From positions 3,106,001 through 3,170,000 of the forward strand of contig CP065018.1 of the NCBI GenBank assembly GCA_016700415.1: a stretch of DNA of 64,000 nucleotides. The letters run 5' to 3'. Below the pieces are notes generated by a model. It was not told the DNA's origin and did no database searches. It worked only from the letters and a program-made list of their open reading frames with translations. Both the position numbers and the translations under genes were made by a program. Of this stretch, positions 17,861 through 28,100 are shown piece after piece. The number at the start of each line of letters is the position of its first letter. The stretch's first letter is position 1. The stretch comes from Flavobacteriales bacterium (lineage in GTDB: Bacteria > Bacteroidota > Bacteroidia > Flavobacteriales_F > PHOS-HE28).

Positions 17861-18004
17861 GTTGGTCCAGGGCAGATGAACATCGGTTCTTCGATCGACA
17901 AGATCGAATTTTTCGCAGATGAATTATTTGATTTGATCGGCAGGGTTTGACTTTGCAATTCGGTTGAACGTACTTTCGCTTCCAAACAGGTCAACCGAGC
18001 ACGA

Positions 18005-20209
18005 ATGAAGCTAAGTTTTTCCCTTTTCGCCCTTCTCGCCATGTCGCCTGCTTTCGTGGTGGGTCAAACGTTTACGTTGAGCACGAGTATCCTGTCCGAC
18101 CAAAGCGCCCATTCCGGAGGTTGCGTGGGCATAGCGGACATGGACGGTGATGGCTTCGACGACCTGCTCTTGCTGGACGAAAGCAAATATGTCTACATCG
18201 ACTATCAAGGAGCTGGCGGCACTTTCACCTCTTATAACATGGGCCAGGCTTCATCCTCCTCGCAGTGGGGCATGGCTGCCGGGGATGTGGACAATGATGG
18301 TCACAAGGACTTCTTCAGTGGCGGTTCGAACGATGGCGTCCATTTCCTCCGGATGAGCGGTAGGGGTTCCGGAACATGGAGCAGCTTGAACAATGGCACC
18401 ATGTTCATGCAATGCGCGAACATGGCGGACATTAACAACGATGGTTGGTTGGACGCTTTCGGATGCCACGACAACGCCGCCCCGAAGATCTGGCTGAACA
18501 ATGGCTCAGGGTCACTGTCCTACAATGACTATGTGGATTTCACCACTTCGCCTTCCTCTGACATGAGCGGCAACTACGGGAGCGTTTTCATCGATTTCGA
18601 CAATGATGGCGATCTTGATTTCTTCATCGCCCACTGCAGGCAAGGGGTGAACGTTTCCTCCGATCCGCGCCGCTGGAACCGTCTCTTCGTCAATGATGGC
18701 ACAAACCATTACACGGATGAGGCCCTGACCTACGGCGCGCAGAACAGGGAACAGTCCTGGACGACGGATTTCGGAGATGTTGACAATGACGGGGACCTGG
18801 ACATGGTCGTTACCAACCACAGTCGCAGCATGGAGCTCTTCCTGAATGATGGTACCGGGCATTTCACCGATGCCACTTCGGGAAGCGGACTGGAGATCAG
18901 CGCGGCCTTCCTGCAATCCAAGTTCGAGGACCTCGACAATGATGGGTATCTGGACCTGATCACGAGCGGGAACCTGGGAGGCAGTGCCGAATTCTATTTC
19001 CATGGTAATGGTAACGGGACCTTCACGCAAATGCCGAACATGCTTCCCGAGCCTTCCTCATACAATCTGCACACCTTCGCCTTGGGCGATATGAACCACG
19101 ATGGTTTCATTGATGTATATGCAGGCTATGGCTCGGGTTATGTCACATACAGCACCACCCGCCGCGACGAGCTGTACTTGAACAATGGCAACAGCAACCA
19201 CTTCATCAACTTCAATTTGGAGGGGACCACGAGCAATCGGGACGGTATAGGCGCCCGGGTGACGCTCTATGGTGCCTGGGGCACACAGATCCGTGAGGTT
19301 CGTGCAGGAGAGAGTTATGGCATCGTCTGTTCCTTCACCTGTCATTTCGGGATGGGCGCGAACACGGTGGTGGACTCGGCGATCGTGCATTGGCCATCCG
19401 GGATCAACGACAAGTACTACGGGCTGGCCGCTGACCAATGGATCAAGACCACCGAAGGGGAGACCCGGACCTCCATGCTGGCGGCGAAAGTGATCTTGGA
19501 CGGGCCGTACGTACAGGGCACTGGATTGATGAACGATGATCTGCGTACCCAAGGGCTGGTTCCCGCGGTCGACCCGTACCCGGCATTGGGCTTCGTCCCC
19601 ATGGGCACGGATGTTCCACATCGCCTTTCACCCAGCGTCCTTGCGGTAGCCGGAAACAACGCCATCGTTGATTGGATCTGGTTGGAACTGCGTTCAGCGT
19701 CGAACACATCGGTCATAGTGGCCTCGCGGGCAGCCTTGTTGCAGCGGGACGGGGATGTGGTGGACCTGAACGGCAAGAGCGCGGTGAGCATGCACGTACC
19801 GAACGGATCATACAATTTGGCCGTCCGCCATCGGAACCACTTGGGCGTGATGACCGCGTCCAGCTACGCATTGAACGGATCCGCCACCACCATTGACCTT
19901 CGATCCTCCGGTGTGACCACTTGGGGTACGAACGCGCGGAAGACCGTCGGTTCTTCCAGGACCATGTGGTCCGGCGAGATCACGGGCGATGCCAAGGTCA
20001 AATTCACAGGCGGCGGCAACGACCGCGATGCGGTACTTATTGCCATAGGGGGGTCGGTACTGACCGGTGTAGCTACCGGATATCATACTGCGGACGTGAC
20101 CATGGACGGTGTGGTGAAGTACACGGGGTCCTCGAATGACCGGGACCCCATCCTCCTGAACATCGGAGGTTCATCGCCAACGGCAGTGGTGGTCGAACAA
20201 CTGCCTTGA
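18005..20209 (+). CDS. Secreted FG-GAP/VCBS repeat protein with ASPIC/UnbV domain
   Basis: A 734-aa exported protein (signal peptide ending FVVGQ). Residues ~25-400 hold FG-GAP/VCBS beta-propeller repeats with calcium-type DxDxDG motifs (DMDGDGFDD, DVDNDGHKD, DINNDGWLD, DFDNDGDLD). The ASPIC/UnbV domain follows (GIGARVTLYGAWGTQIREV ... VHWPSGI). The final ~240 residues (from about VILDGPYVQGTGLMNDDLR) closely match the C-terminus of the upstream metalloprotease. That module contains two copies of a KxTGxxNDRDxxL motif. Function is unknown; adhesion or polysaccharide binding is typical of such proteins. An intergenic gap of 144 nt separates it from the protease gene. Confidence 0.85.
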   Translation: MKLSFSLFALLAMSPAFVVGQTFTLSTSILSDQSAHSGGCVGIADMDGDGFDDLLLLDESKYVYIDYQGAGGTFTSYNMGQASSSSQWGMAAGDVDNDGHKDFFSGGSNDGVHFLRMSGRGSGTWSSLNNGTMFMQCANMADINNDGWLDAFGCHDNAAPKIWLNNGSGSLSYNDYVDFTTSPSSDMSGNYGSVFIDFDNDGDLDFFIAHCRQGVNVSSDPRRWNRLFVNDGTNHYTDEALTYGAQNREQSWTTDFGDVDNDGDLDMVVTNHSRSMELFLNDGTGHFTDATSGSGLEISAAFLQSKFEDLDNDGYLDLITSGNLGGSAEFYFHGNGNGTFTQMPNMLPEPSSYNLHTFALGDMNHDGFIDVYAGYGSGYVTYSTTRRDELYLNNGNSNHFINFNLEGTTSNRDGIGARVTLYGAWGTQIREVRAGESYGIVCSFTCHFGMGANTVVDSAIVHWPSGINDKYYGLAADQWIKTTEGETRTSMLAAKVILDGPYVQGTGLMNDDLRTQGLVPAVDPYPALGFVPMGTDVPHRLSPSVLAVAGNNAIVDWIWLELRSASNTSVIVASRAALLQRDGDVVDLNGKSAVSMHVPNGSYNLAVRHRNHLGVMTASSYALNGSATTIDLRSSGVTTWGTNARKTVGSSRTMWSGEITGDAKVKFTGGGNDRDAVLIAIGGSVLTGVATGYHTADVTMDGVVKYTGSSNDRDPILLNIGGSSPTAVVVEQLP

Positions 20210-20263
20210 CGGGTATTGGTGGCAACCGCATCTTCTTCACACACTGAAAAAATTCAATAGCTG

Positions 20264-21898
20264 ATGGGACGATTTAGATCCTTTTTGTCCGGATACTGCC
20301 TGCGAACGGGCTTGGTCGCTTTGCTGCTTGCGAGTCTTGCATTGCCTGCCGCGGCACAGACCGATATCTTACCAAGTTCAGTCGATGTTCGTCTGGTGCA
20401 GGGCAGTGCCTCGGACCAGTTGCTGGTGCAGGTGAAGTTGCATAGCGCAGGCACGTTCGGTGGGATCTTGAGTGCAATGACCGTCACGATCCGGTACGAT
20501 GCCTCCGCCGGCGGGACATTGGGAGGGGGAGCGACTTTTTGCAACGCGTGGAGCTCATTTCCACCGTCATCGGTGGTGGTCAACAGTGGTACAGCTTATC
20601 GTACATACAACGGGTTTGGCCTTAACCGGCTTGAAGATCCGGCCTTTGACGGAGGATGTGCGATGAGCCTGCCGGTGGAGACCTGGTTCACGATCACCAC
20701 CATTCCGGTCGGTGGTACCGGCTGCACGGCGTTCACCTTGGGCAATGATGCATTTACCGGATCCGACAACAGGGATTTCTACATCTCCATGAACGGGCAG
20801 GATGTCACCGGCCAAGTGGTAGGTGGTCCGGTGAGCGGGGGCAATTGTGCCGAGGACTGCTTAGGCATGATCGGAGGTACGGCCCTTCCCGGTACGGCTT
20901 GCGATGACGGCAATGCGGGAACGACCAATGACACGTGGAATGCATCCTGCGTTTGTATCGGTACGCCGACCTGCACCGGAGCTGCCATTAGCGGCACCAC
21001 AAGCAACTCCCCGATATGCTCCAGTTCCACCTTGAACCTCGGCGTCACCGCAACGGGTACCGGGCCATTGAGCTATGCCTGGAGCGGTACGGGCACCTTC
21101 AGTCCCAATGCATCATCACAGAACGTATCGGTTACCGGAGCGGCCACAGGCAACTATCAGGTCGTGGTGACGAATGCCTGTGGAACGGCTTCGTCAAGTG
21201 TCCCTGTCGTTGTGAACACGGCCCCATCGGCCACGATCAGCTATTCGGGTTCACCTTATTGCACCTCGGGCGGCACGGCTACCGTGACGCGTACGGGCAG
21301 CACTGGCGGGACATACAGCGCGACGCCATCAGGTCTTTCGATCAGTTCGAGCACGGGCGCTATCACGTTGGGCACGAGCACTGCGGGCAGTTACACGGTG
21401 ACGTACAGCATCGCTGCCGGCGGTGGCTGTTCGGCGTTCAGTACGACCGCTTCCGTTGTGATCAATACGGCCCCATCGGCCACGATCAGCTACGCTGGTT
21501 CGCCTTATTGCACCTCGGGCGGCACGGCTACCGTGACGCGTACGGGCAGCACTGGCGGCACATACAGCGCGACGCCATCAGGTCTTTCGATCAGTTCGAG
21601 CACGGGCGCTATCACGTTGGGCACGAGCACTGCGGGGACGTACACGGTGACTTACAGCATCGCTGCCGGCGGTGGCTGTTCGGCTCTTAGCACGACAGCT
21701 TCGGTGGTGATCGGTACGGCCCCATCGGCCACGATCAGCTACGCTGGTTCACCTTATTGCACCTCGGGCGGCACGGCTACCGTGACGCGTACGGGCAGCA
21801 CTGGCGGCACAACAGCGCGACGCCATCAGGTCTTTCGATCAGTTCGAGCACGGGCGCTATCACGTTGGGCACGAGCACTGCGGGCAGTTACACGGTGA
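20264..21898 (+). CDS. Giant repetitive adhesin-like protein, N-terminal part (gene continues to 30345)
   Basis: Signal peptide (LLLASLALPAAAQ), then a ~200-aa domain (DILPSSVDVRLVQGSASDQL) also found at the start of the paralogue at 30637. A CDDGNAGTTND cysteine motif, an Ig/PKD-like domain and the first units of an 83-aa repeat follow. The frame is lost near 21811, where one T of a repeat (ACATACAGC becomes ACAACAGC) is missing, and the true frame resumes in another register. I regard 20264-30345 as one gene of roughly 3,300 codons. Repeat proteins of this type in Bacteroidetes are T9SS-exported surface adhesins. Confidence 0.8.
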   Translation: MGRFRSFLSGYCLRTGLVALLLASLALPAAAQTDILPSSVDVRLVQGSASDQLLVQVKLHSAGTFGGILSAMTVTIRYDASAGGTLGGGATFCNAWSSFPPSSVVVNSGTAYRTYNGFGLNRLEDPAFDGGCAMSLPVETWFTITTIPVGGTGCTAFTLGNDAFTGSDNRDFYISMNGQDVTGQVVGGPVSGGNCAEDCLGMIGGTALPGTACDDGNAGTTNDTWNASCVCIGTPTCTGAAISGTTSNSPICSSSTLNLGVTATGTGPLSYAWSGTGTFSPNASSQNVSVTGAATGNYQVVVTNACGTASSSVPVVVNTAPSATISYSGSPYCTSGGTATVTRTGSTGGTYSATPSGLSISSSTGAITLGTSTAGSYTVTYSIAAGGGCSAFSTTASVVINTAPSATISYAGSPYCTSGGTATVTRTGSTGGTYSATPSGLSISSSTGAITLGTSTAGTYTVTYSIAAGGGCSALSTTASVVIGTAPSATISYAGSPYCTSGGTATVTRTGSTGGTTARRHQVFRSVRARALSRWARALRAVTR

Positions 21899-24800
21899 CG
21901 TACAGCATCGCAGCTGGCGGTGGCTGTTCGGCTCTTAGCACGACTGCTTCGGTGGTGATCGGCACGGCCCCATCGGCCACGATCAGCTACGCGGGTTCGC
22001 CTTATTGCACCTCGGGCGGCACGGCTACCGTGACGCGTACGGGCAGCACTGGCGGGACATACAGCGCGACGCCATCAGGTCTTTCGATCAGTTCGAGCAC
22101 GGGCGCACGCACGTTGGGCACGAGCACTGCGGGGACGTACACGGTGACTTACAGCATCGCTGCTTAGCGGTGGCTGTTCGGCTCTTAGCACGACAGCTTC
22201 GGTGGTGATCGGTACGGCCCCATCGGCCACGATCAGCTACGCGGGTTCGCCTTATTGCACCTCGGGCGGCACGGCTACCGTGACGCGTACGGGCAGCACT
22301 GGCGGGACATACAGCGCGACGCCATCAGGTCTTTCGATCAGTTCGAGCACGGGCGCTATCACGTTGGGCACGAGCACTGCGGGGACGTACACGGTGACAT
22401 ACAGCATCGCAGCTGGCGGTGGCTGTTCGGCTCTTAGCACGACTGCTTCGGTGGTGATCGGCACGGCCCCATCGGCCACGATCAGCTACGCGGGTTCGCC
22501 TTATTGCACCTCGGGCGGCACGGCTACCGTGACGCGTACGGGCAGCACTGGCGGGACATACAGCGCGACGCCATCAGGTCTTTCGATCAGTTCGAGCACG
22601 GGCGCTATCACGTTGGGCACGAGCACTGCGGGGACGTACACGGTGCCTTACAGCATCGCTGCTAGGCGGTGGCTGTTCGGCTCTTAGCACGACAGCTTCG
22701 GTGGTGATCGGTACGGCCCCATCGGCCACGATCGCTACGCGGGTTCGCCTTATTGCACCTCGGGCGGCACGGCTACCGTGACGCGTACGGGCAGCACTGG
22801 CGGGACATACAGCGCGACGCCATCAGGTCTTTCGATCAGTTCGAGCACGGGCGCTATCACGTTGGGCACGAGCACTGCGGGGACGTACACGGTGACTTAC
22901 AGCATCGCTGCCGGCGGTGGCTGTTCGGCTCTTAGCACGACAGCTTCGGTGGTGATCGGTACGGCCCCATCGGCCACGATCAGCTACGCGGGTTCGCCTT
23001 ATTGCACCTCGGGCGGCACGGCTACCGTGACGCGTACGGGCAGCACTGGCGGGACATACAGCGCGACGCCATCAGGTCTTTCGATCAGTTCGAGCACGGG
23101 CGCTATCACGTTGGGCACGAGCACTGCGGGGACGTACACGGTGACTTACAGCATCGCCGGCGGTGGCTGTTCGGCTCTTAGCACGACAGCTTCGGTGGTG
23201 ATCGGTACGGCCCCATCGGCCACGATCGCTACGCGGGTTCGCCTTATTGCACCTCGGGCGGCACGGCTACCGTGACGCGTACGGGCAGCACTGGCGGGAC
23301 ATACGCGCGACGCCATCAGGTCTTTCGATGGTTCGAGCAGGGCGCTATACGTTGGGCGCTGGGGGACGACGGTGACTACAGCGGGCTGTTGGCCTGCTTC
23401 GGGGGTGGTGCCCCAGCGGGTTCCCTGACCTGGGGGCTACCGTGACGCGTACGGCACACTGGGGGACATACAGCGCGACGCCATCAGGTCTTTCGATCGG
23501 TTCGAGCACGGGCGCTATCACGTTGGGCACGAGCACTGCGGGGACGTACACGGTGACTTACAGCATCGCTGCCGGCGGTGGCTGTTCGGCTCTTAGCACG
23601 ACAGCTTCGGTGGTGATCGGTACGGCCCCATCGGCCACGATCAGCTACGCGGGTTCGCCTTATTGCACCTCGGGCGGCACGGCTACCGTGACGCGTACGG
23701 GCAGCACTGGCGGGACATACAGCGCGACGCCATCAGGTCTTTCGATCAGTTCGAGCACGGGCGCTATCACGTTGGGCACGAGCACTGCGGGGACGTACAC
23801 GGTGACTTACAGCATCGCTGTAAGCGGTGGCTGTTCGGCTCTTAGCACGACAGCTTCGGTGGTGATCGGTACGGCCCCATCGGCCACGATCAGCTACGCT
23901 GGTTCACCTTATTGCACCTCGGGCGGCACGGCTACCGTGACGCGTACGGGCAGCACTGGCGGGACATACAGCGCGACGCCATCAGGTCTTTCGATCAGTT
24001 CGAGCACGGGCGCTATCACGTTGGGCACGAGCACTGCGGGGACGTACACGGTGACTTACAGCATCGCTGCCAGCGGTGGCTGTTCGGCTCTTAGCACGAC
24101 AGCTTCGGTGGTGATCGGCACGGCCCCATCGGCCACGATCAGCTACGCTGGTTCACCTTATTGCACCTCGGGCGGCACGGCTACCGTGACGCGTACGGGC
24201 AGCACTGGCGGGACATACAGCGCGACGCCATCAGGTCTTTCGATCAGTTCGAGCACGGGCGCTATCACGTTGGGCACGAGCACTGCGGGCAGTTACACGG
24301 TGACGTACAGCATCGCTTAGCGGTGGCTGTTCGGCGTTCAGTACGACCGCTTCCGTTGTGATCAATACGGCCCCATCGGCCACGATCAGCTACGCTGGTT
24401 CGCCTTATTGCACCTCGGGCGGCACGGCTACCGTGACGCGTACGGGCAGCACTGGCGGCACATACAGCGCGACGCCATCAGGTCTTTCGATCAGTTCGAG
24501 CACGGGCGCTATCACGTTGGGCACGAGCACTGCGGGCAGTTACACGGTGACGTACAGCATCGCTGCCGGCGGTGGCTGTTCGGCTCTTAGCACGACAGCT
24601 TCGGTGGTGATCGGTACGGCCCCATCGGCCACGATCAGCTACGCGGGTTCGCCTTATTGCACCTCGGGCGGCACGGCTACCGTGACGCGTACGGGCAGCA
24701 CTGGCGGGACATACAGCGCGACGCCATCAGGTCTTTCGATCAGTTCGAGCACGGGCGCTATCACGTTGGGCACGAGCACTGCGGGCAGTTACACGATGAC

Positions 24801-25110
24801 GTACAGCATCGCTGCCGGCGGTGGCTGTTCGGCGTTCAGTACGACCGCTTCCGTTGTGATCAATACGGCCCCATCGGCCACGATCAGCTACGCGGGTTCG
24901 CCTTATTGCACCTCGGGCGGCACGGCTACCGTGACGCGTACGGGCAGCACTGGCGGTACGTACAGCGCTGTTCCGTCAGGTCTGTCCATCAATCCAAACA
25001 CAGGTGCGATCGGCTTGGCCGGGAGCACAGCGGCCACATACACGGTGACATACACGATCGGAGCTACCGGTGGTTGTTCCGCATTTGCAACCACGGCCAC
25101 GATCCAGATC
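21222..25110 (+). repeat. About 15-16 tandem copies of a 249-bp coding repeat (83 aa), with frame breaks
   Basis: Each unit begins near GCCCCATCGGCCACGATCAG and encodes an Ig/SprB-like module (SGLSISSSTGAITLGTST, TYTVTYSIAAGGGCSA). Units start near 21222, 21470, 21719, 21967, 22217, 22466, 22716, 22963, 23211, 23628, 23876, 24125, 24370, 24619 and 24868, plus one garbled unit between. Copies are nearly identical at the DNA level. Small indels or stops break the frame near 21811, 22165, 22662, 22730, 23227, 23305-23455 and 24317. All lie inside identical sequence, which suggests misassembly of a collapsed repeat. More diverged units follow in frame to about 26600. Confidence 0.85.
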
Positions 25111-28100
25111 GGGCAGGCACCGACAGCTACCATCGACTATCCGGGTTCACCCTATTGTACTTCCGGCGGGCAGGCCGCAGTGTCGTTGGCGGGCGCAAGT
25201 GGTGGAGCTTTCACGGCATCTCCTGGTGGTCTGTCCATTGATGCGGGTACCGGAGCGGTGGACTTGAACGCGAGCACCACCGGCACGTACACGGTCACCT
25301 ACACCATAGCACCAACAGGGGGCTGCGCTGAATTTTCAACCACCGCTGAAATTTCTGTGGGTGCCGCCCCTTCGGCCACGATCACCTATACCGGCTCACC
25401 GTTCTGTGCTTCCGCAGGCCAAGCTGATGTGACCCGCACCGGTTCTTCCGGAGGCGCGTTCAGTGCCACGCCATCGGGCTTGTCCATCGACGTCGGAACG
25501 GGTCATGTCGATCTGACGAGCAGCGCACCGGGCATGTATACGGTGACCTACGCGATCGCTGCGGCTGGCGGGTGCTCAGCATTCAGCACCACCACCGATA
25601 TCTCCATCGGGGCCGCTCCTTCGGCCACGATCAATTATAGTGGTTCACCCTATTGCACATCAGGAGTTAGTGCGGCCGTGAGCCGTACCGGTACACCGGG
25701 CGGAACGTTCAGCTCGGCACCCGCAGGACTGTCCATCAATGCGGCCAACGGAGCCATCGATCTTGGGAACAGCTCTGCGGGCATTTACACAGTGACCTAC
25801 GCCATAGCCGCAGGCGGTGGATGCACGGCCTTCAGCACCACCGCTCAGGTGGTCGTGAACGAAGCTCCGTCCTCGACCATTTCCTACACGGGGTCGCCCT
25901 ATTGCACCGATGGTGGAACAGCAAGCGTGGTGCGGACCGGTACGACGGGCGGGACGTACTTGGCCGACCCGGCAGGTCTGTCGATCGATCTTGCCAGCGG
26001 GGCGATCGATCTGGGCAGCAGCAGCGCGGGGACCTACACGGTGACGTATGGCATTGCGGCGAATGGTGGTTGCGCAGCGTTCAACACGACCGCCTCTGTG
26101 ATCGTCGGGGCCGCCCCGTCCGCTTCCATCAGTTATGACGGATCACCCTATTGCTCGGGTGGTGGCTCCGTGGACGTTACCCGCACGGGTACTGCCGGAG
26201 GCACATATGCAGCCGTCCCGGGCGGGCTTTCGATCAGTGCGAGCACAGGCCAGATCGATCTGGGGGCAAGCACCGCAGGTACGTACACAGTGACATACAG
26301 CATCGCGGCCTCCGGTGGTTGTGCGCTGTTCACTACCTCCGCGCCATTGGTCATCGGGACAGCACCTTCGGCCATGATCGAATACAATGGATCACCGTAT
26401 TGTACCTCCGATGTGAGCGTTAACGTGACCCGGACCGGCAGTGGCGGCGGGGTCTATTCTTCGGTTCCTTCAGGCTTGTCGTTGAATGCGACCACGGGCA
26501 GCATCGATCCCGGAGCGAGCACCGCCGGGAATTTCACGGTGACGTACGACATCGCAGCTTCCGGTGGATGTGCTTCCTTCTCCACCACCGCGGATGTTGT
26601 GATCGATGAGGCTTCAACGTGGTATGCCGACGCCGACGCGGATGGTGCCGGGGACCCGGCGGTCACCACGCTGGCTTGTGATCAACCGACCGGCTATGTG
26701 GCCGTGGCGGGTGACCTCTGCCCTTCCGACCCGAACAAGGTCGACCCCGGCACATGTGGCTGTGGAGTTCCGGATACGGACACGGACCATGATGGAGTGC
26801 CGGATTGCATTGATAGTTGCCCGCTGCTTTCAGGCGGTGTCGGTGACGCCTGCGACGACGGCGATGTGAACACGACGAACGACCAGATCACTTCGGATTG
26901 CGAATGCGTAGGCACTGTTGTCTATGACTGCCCTGTTCTGATGGCGAACATCGGCGATGCCTGCGACGACGGCGATGTGAACACGACGAACGACCAGATC
27001 ACTTCGGACTGCGAATGCGTAGGCACTGTTGTCTATGACTGCCCTGTTCTGATGGCGAACATCGGCGACGCCTGCGACGACGGCGATGTGAACACGACGA
27101 ACGACCAGATCACTTCGGACTGCGAATGCGTAGGCACGTTGGTTTACGACTGCCCTGTTCTGATGGCGAACATCGGTGACGCCTGCGACGACGGCGACGT
27201 GAACACGACGAACGACCAGATCACTTCGGACTGCGAATGCGTGGGCACTGTTGTCTATGACTGCCCGGTGCTGATGGCGAACATCGGCGACGCCTGCGGC
27301 GACGGTGACGTGAACACGACGAACGACCAGATCACTGCGGACTGCGAATGTTTAGGCACGGTGGTTTACGACTGCCCTGTTCTGATGGCGAACATCGGTG
27401 ACGCCTGCGACGACGGCGACGTGAACACGACGAACGACCAGATCACCGCGGATTGCGAATGCGTAGGCACTGTTGTCTATGACTGCCCTGTTCTGATGGC
27501 GAACATCGGTGACGCCTGCGACGACGGCGACGTGAACACGACGAACGACCAGATCACTTCGGACTGCGAATGTGTAGGCACTGTTGTCTATGACTGCCCG
27601 GTGCTGATGGCGAACATCGGTGACGCCTGCGACGACGGTGACGTGAACACGACGAACGATCAGGTCACTTCGGACTGCGAATGCGTAGGCACTGTTGTCT
27701 ATGACTGCCCTGTTCTGATGGCGAACATCGGCGATGCCTGCGACGACGGCGACGTGAACACGACGAACGACCAGATCACTTCGGACTGCGAATGCGTAGG
27801 CACTGTTGTCTATGACTGCCCTGTTCTGATGGCGAACATCGGCGATGCCTGCGACGACGGCGACGTGAACACGACGAACGACCAGATCACTTCGGACTGC
27901 GAATGCGTAGGCACTGTTGTCTATGACTGCCCGGTGCTGATGGCGAACATCGGTGACGCCTGCGACGACGGCGATGTGAACACGACGAACGACCAGATCA
28001 CCGCGGATTGCGAATGCGTAGGCACTGTTGTCTATGACTGCCCGGTGCTGATGGCGAACATCGGTGACGCCTGCGACGACGGCGATGTGAACACGACGAA

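Noticed and set aside
15116..20209. Dockerin/cellulosome reading of the C-terminal NDRD motifs
   Set aside because: Spacing does not match duplicated dockerin EF-hand loops and no cohesin is present; a lineage-specific C-terminal module fits better.
21222..24900. Series of short plus-strand ORFs (reading MHLGRHGYRDAYGQHW...) inside the repeats
   Set aside because: They are the out-of-frame reading of the 249-bp repeat and recur once per unit.
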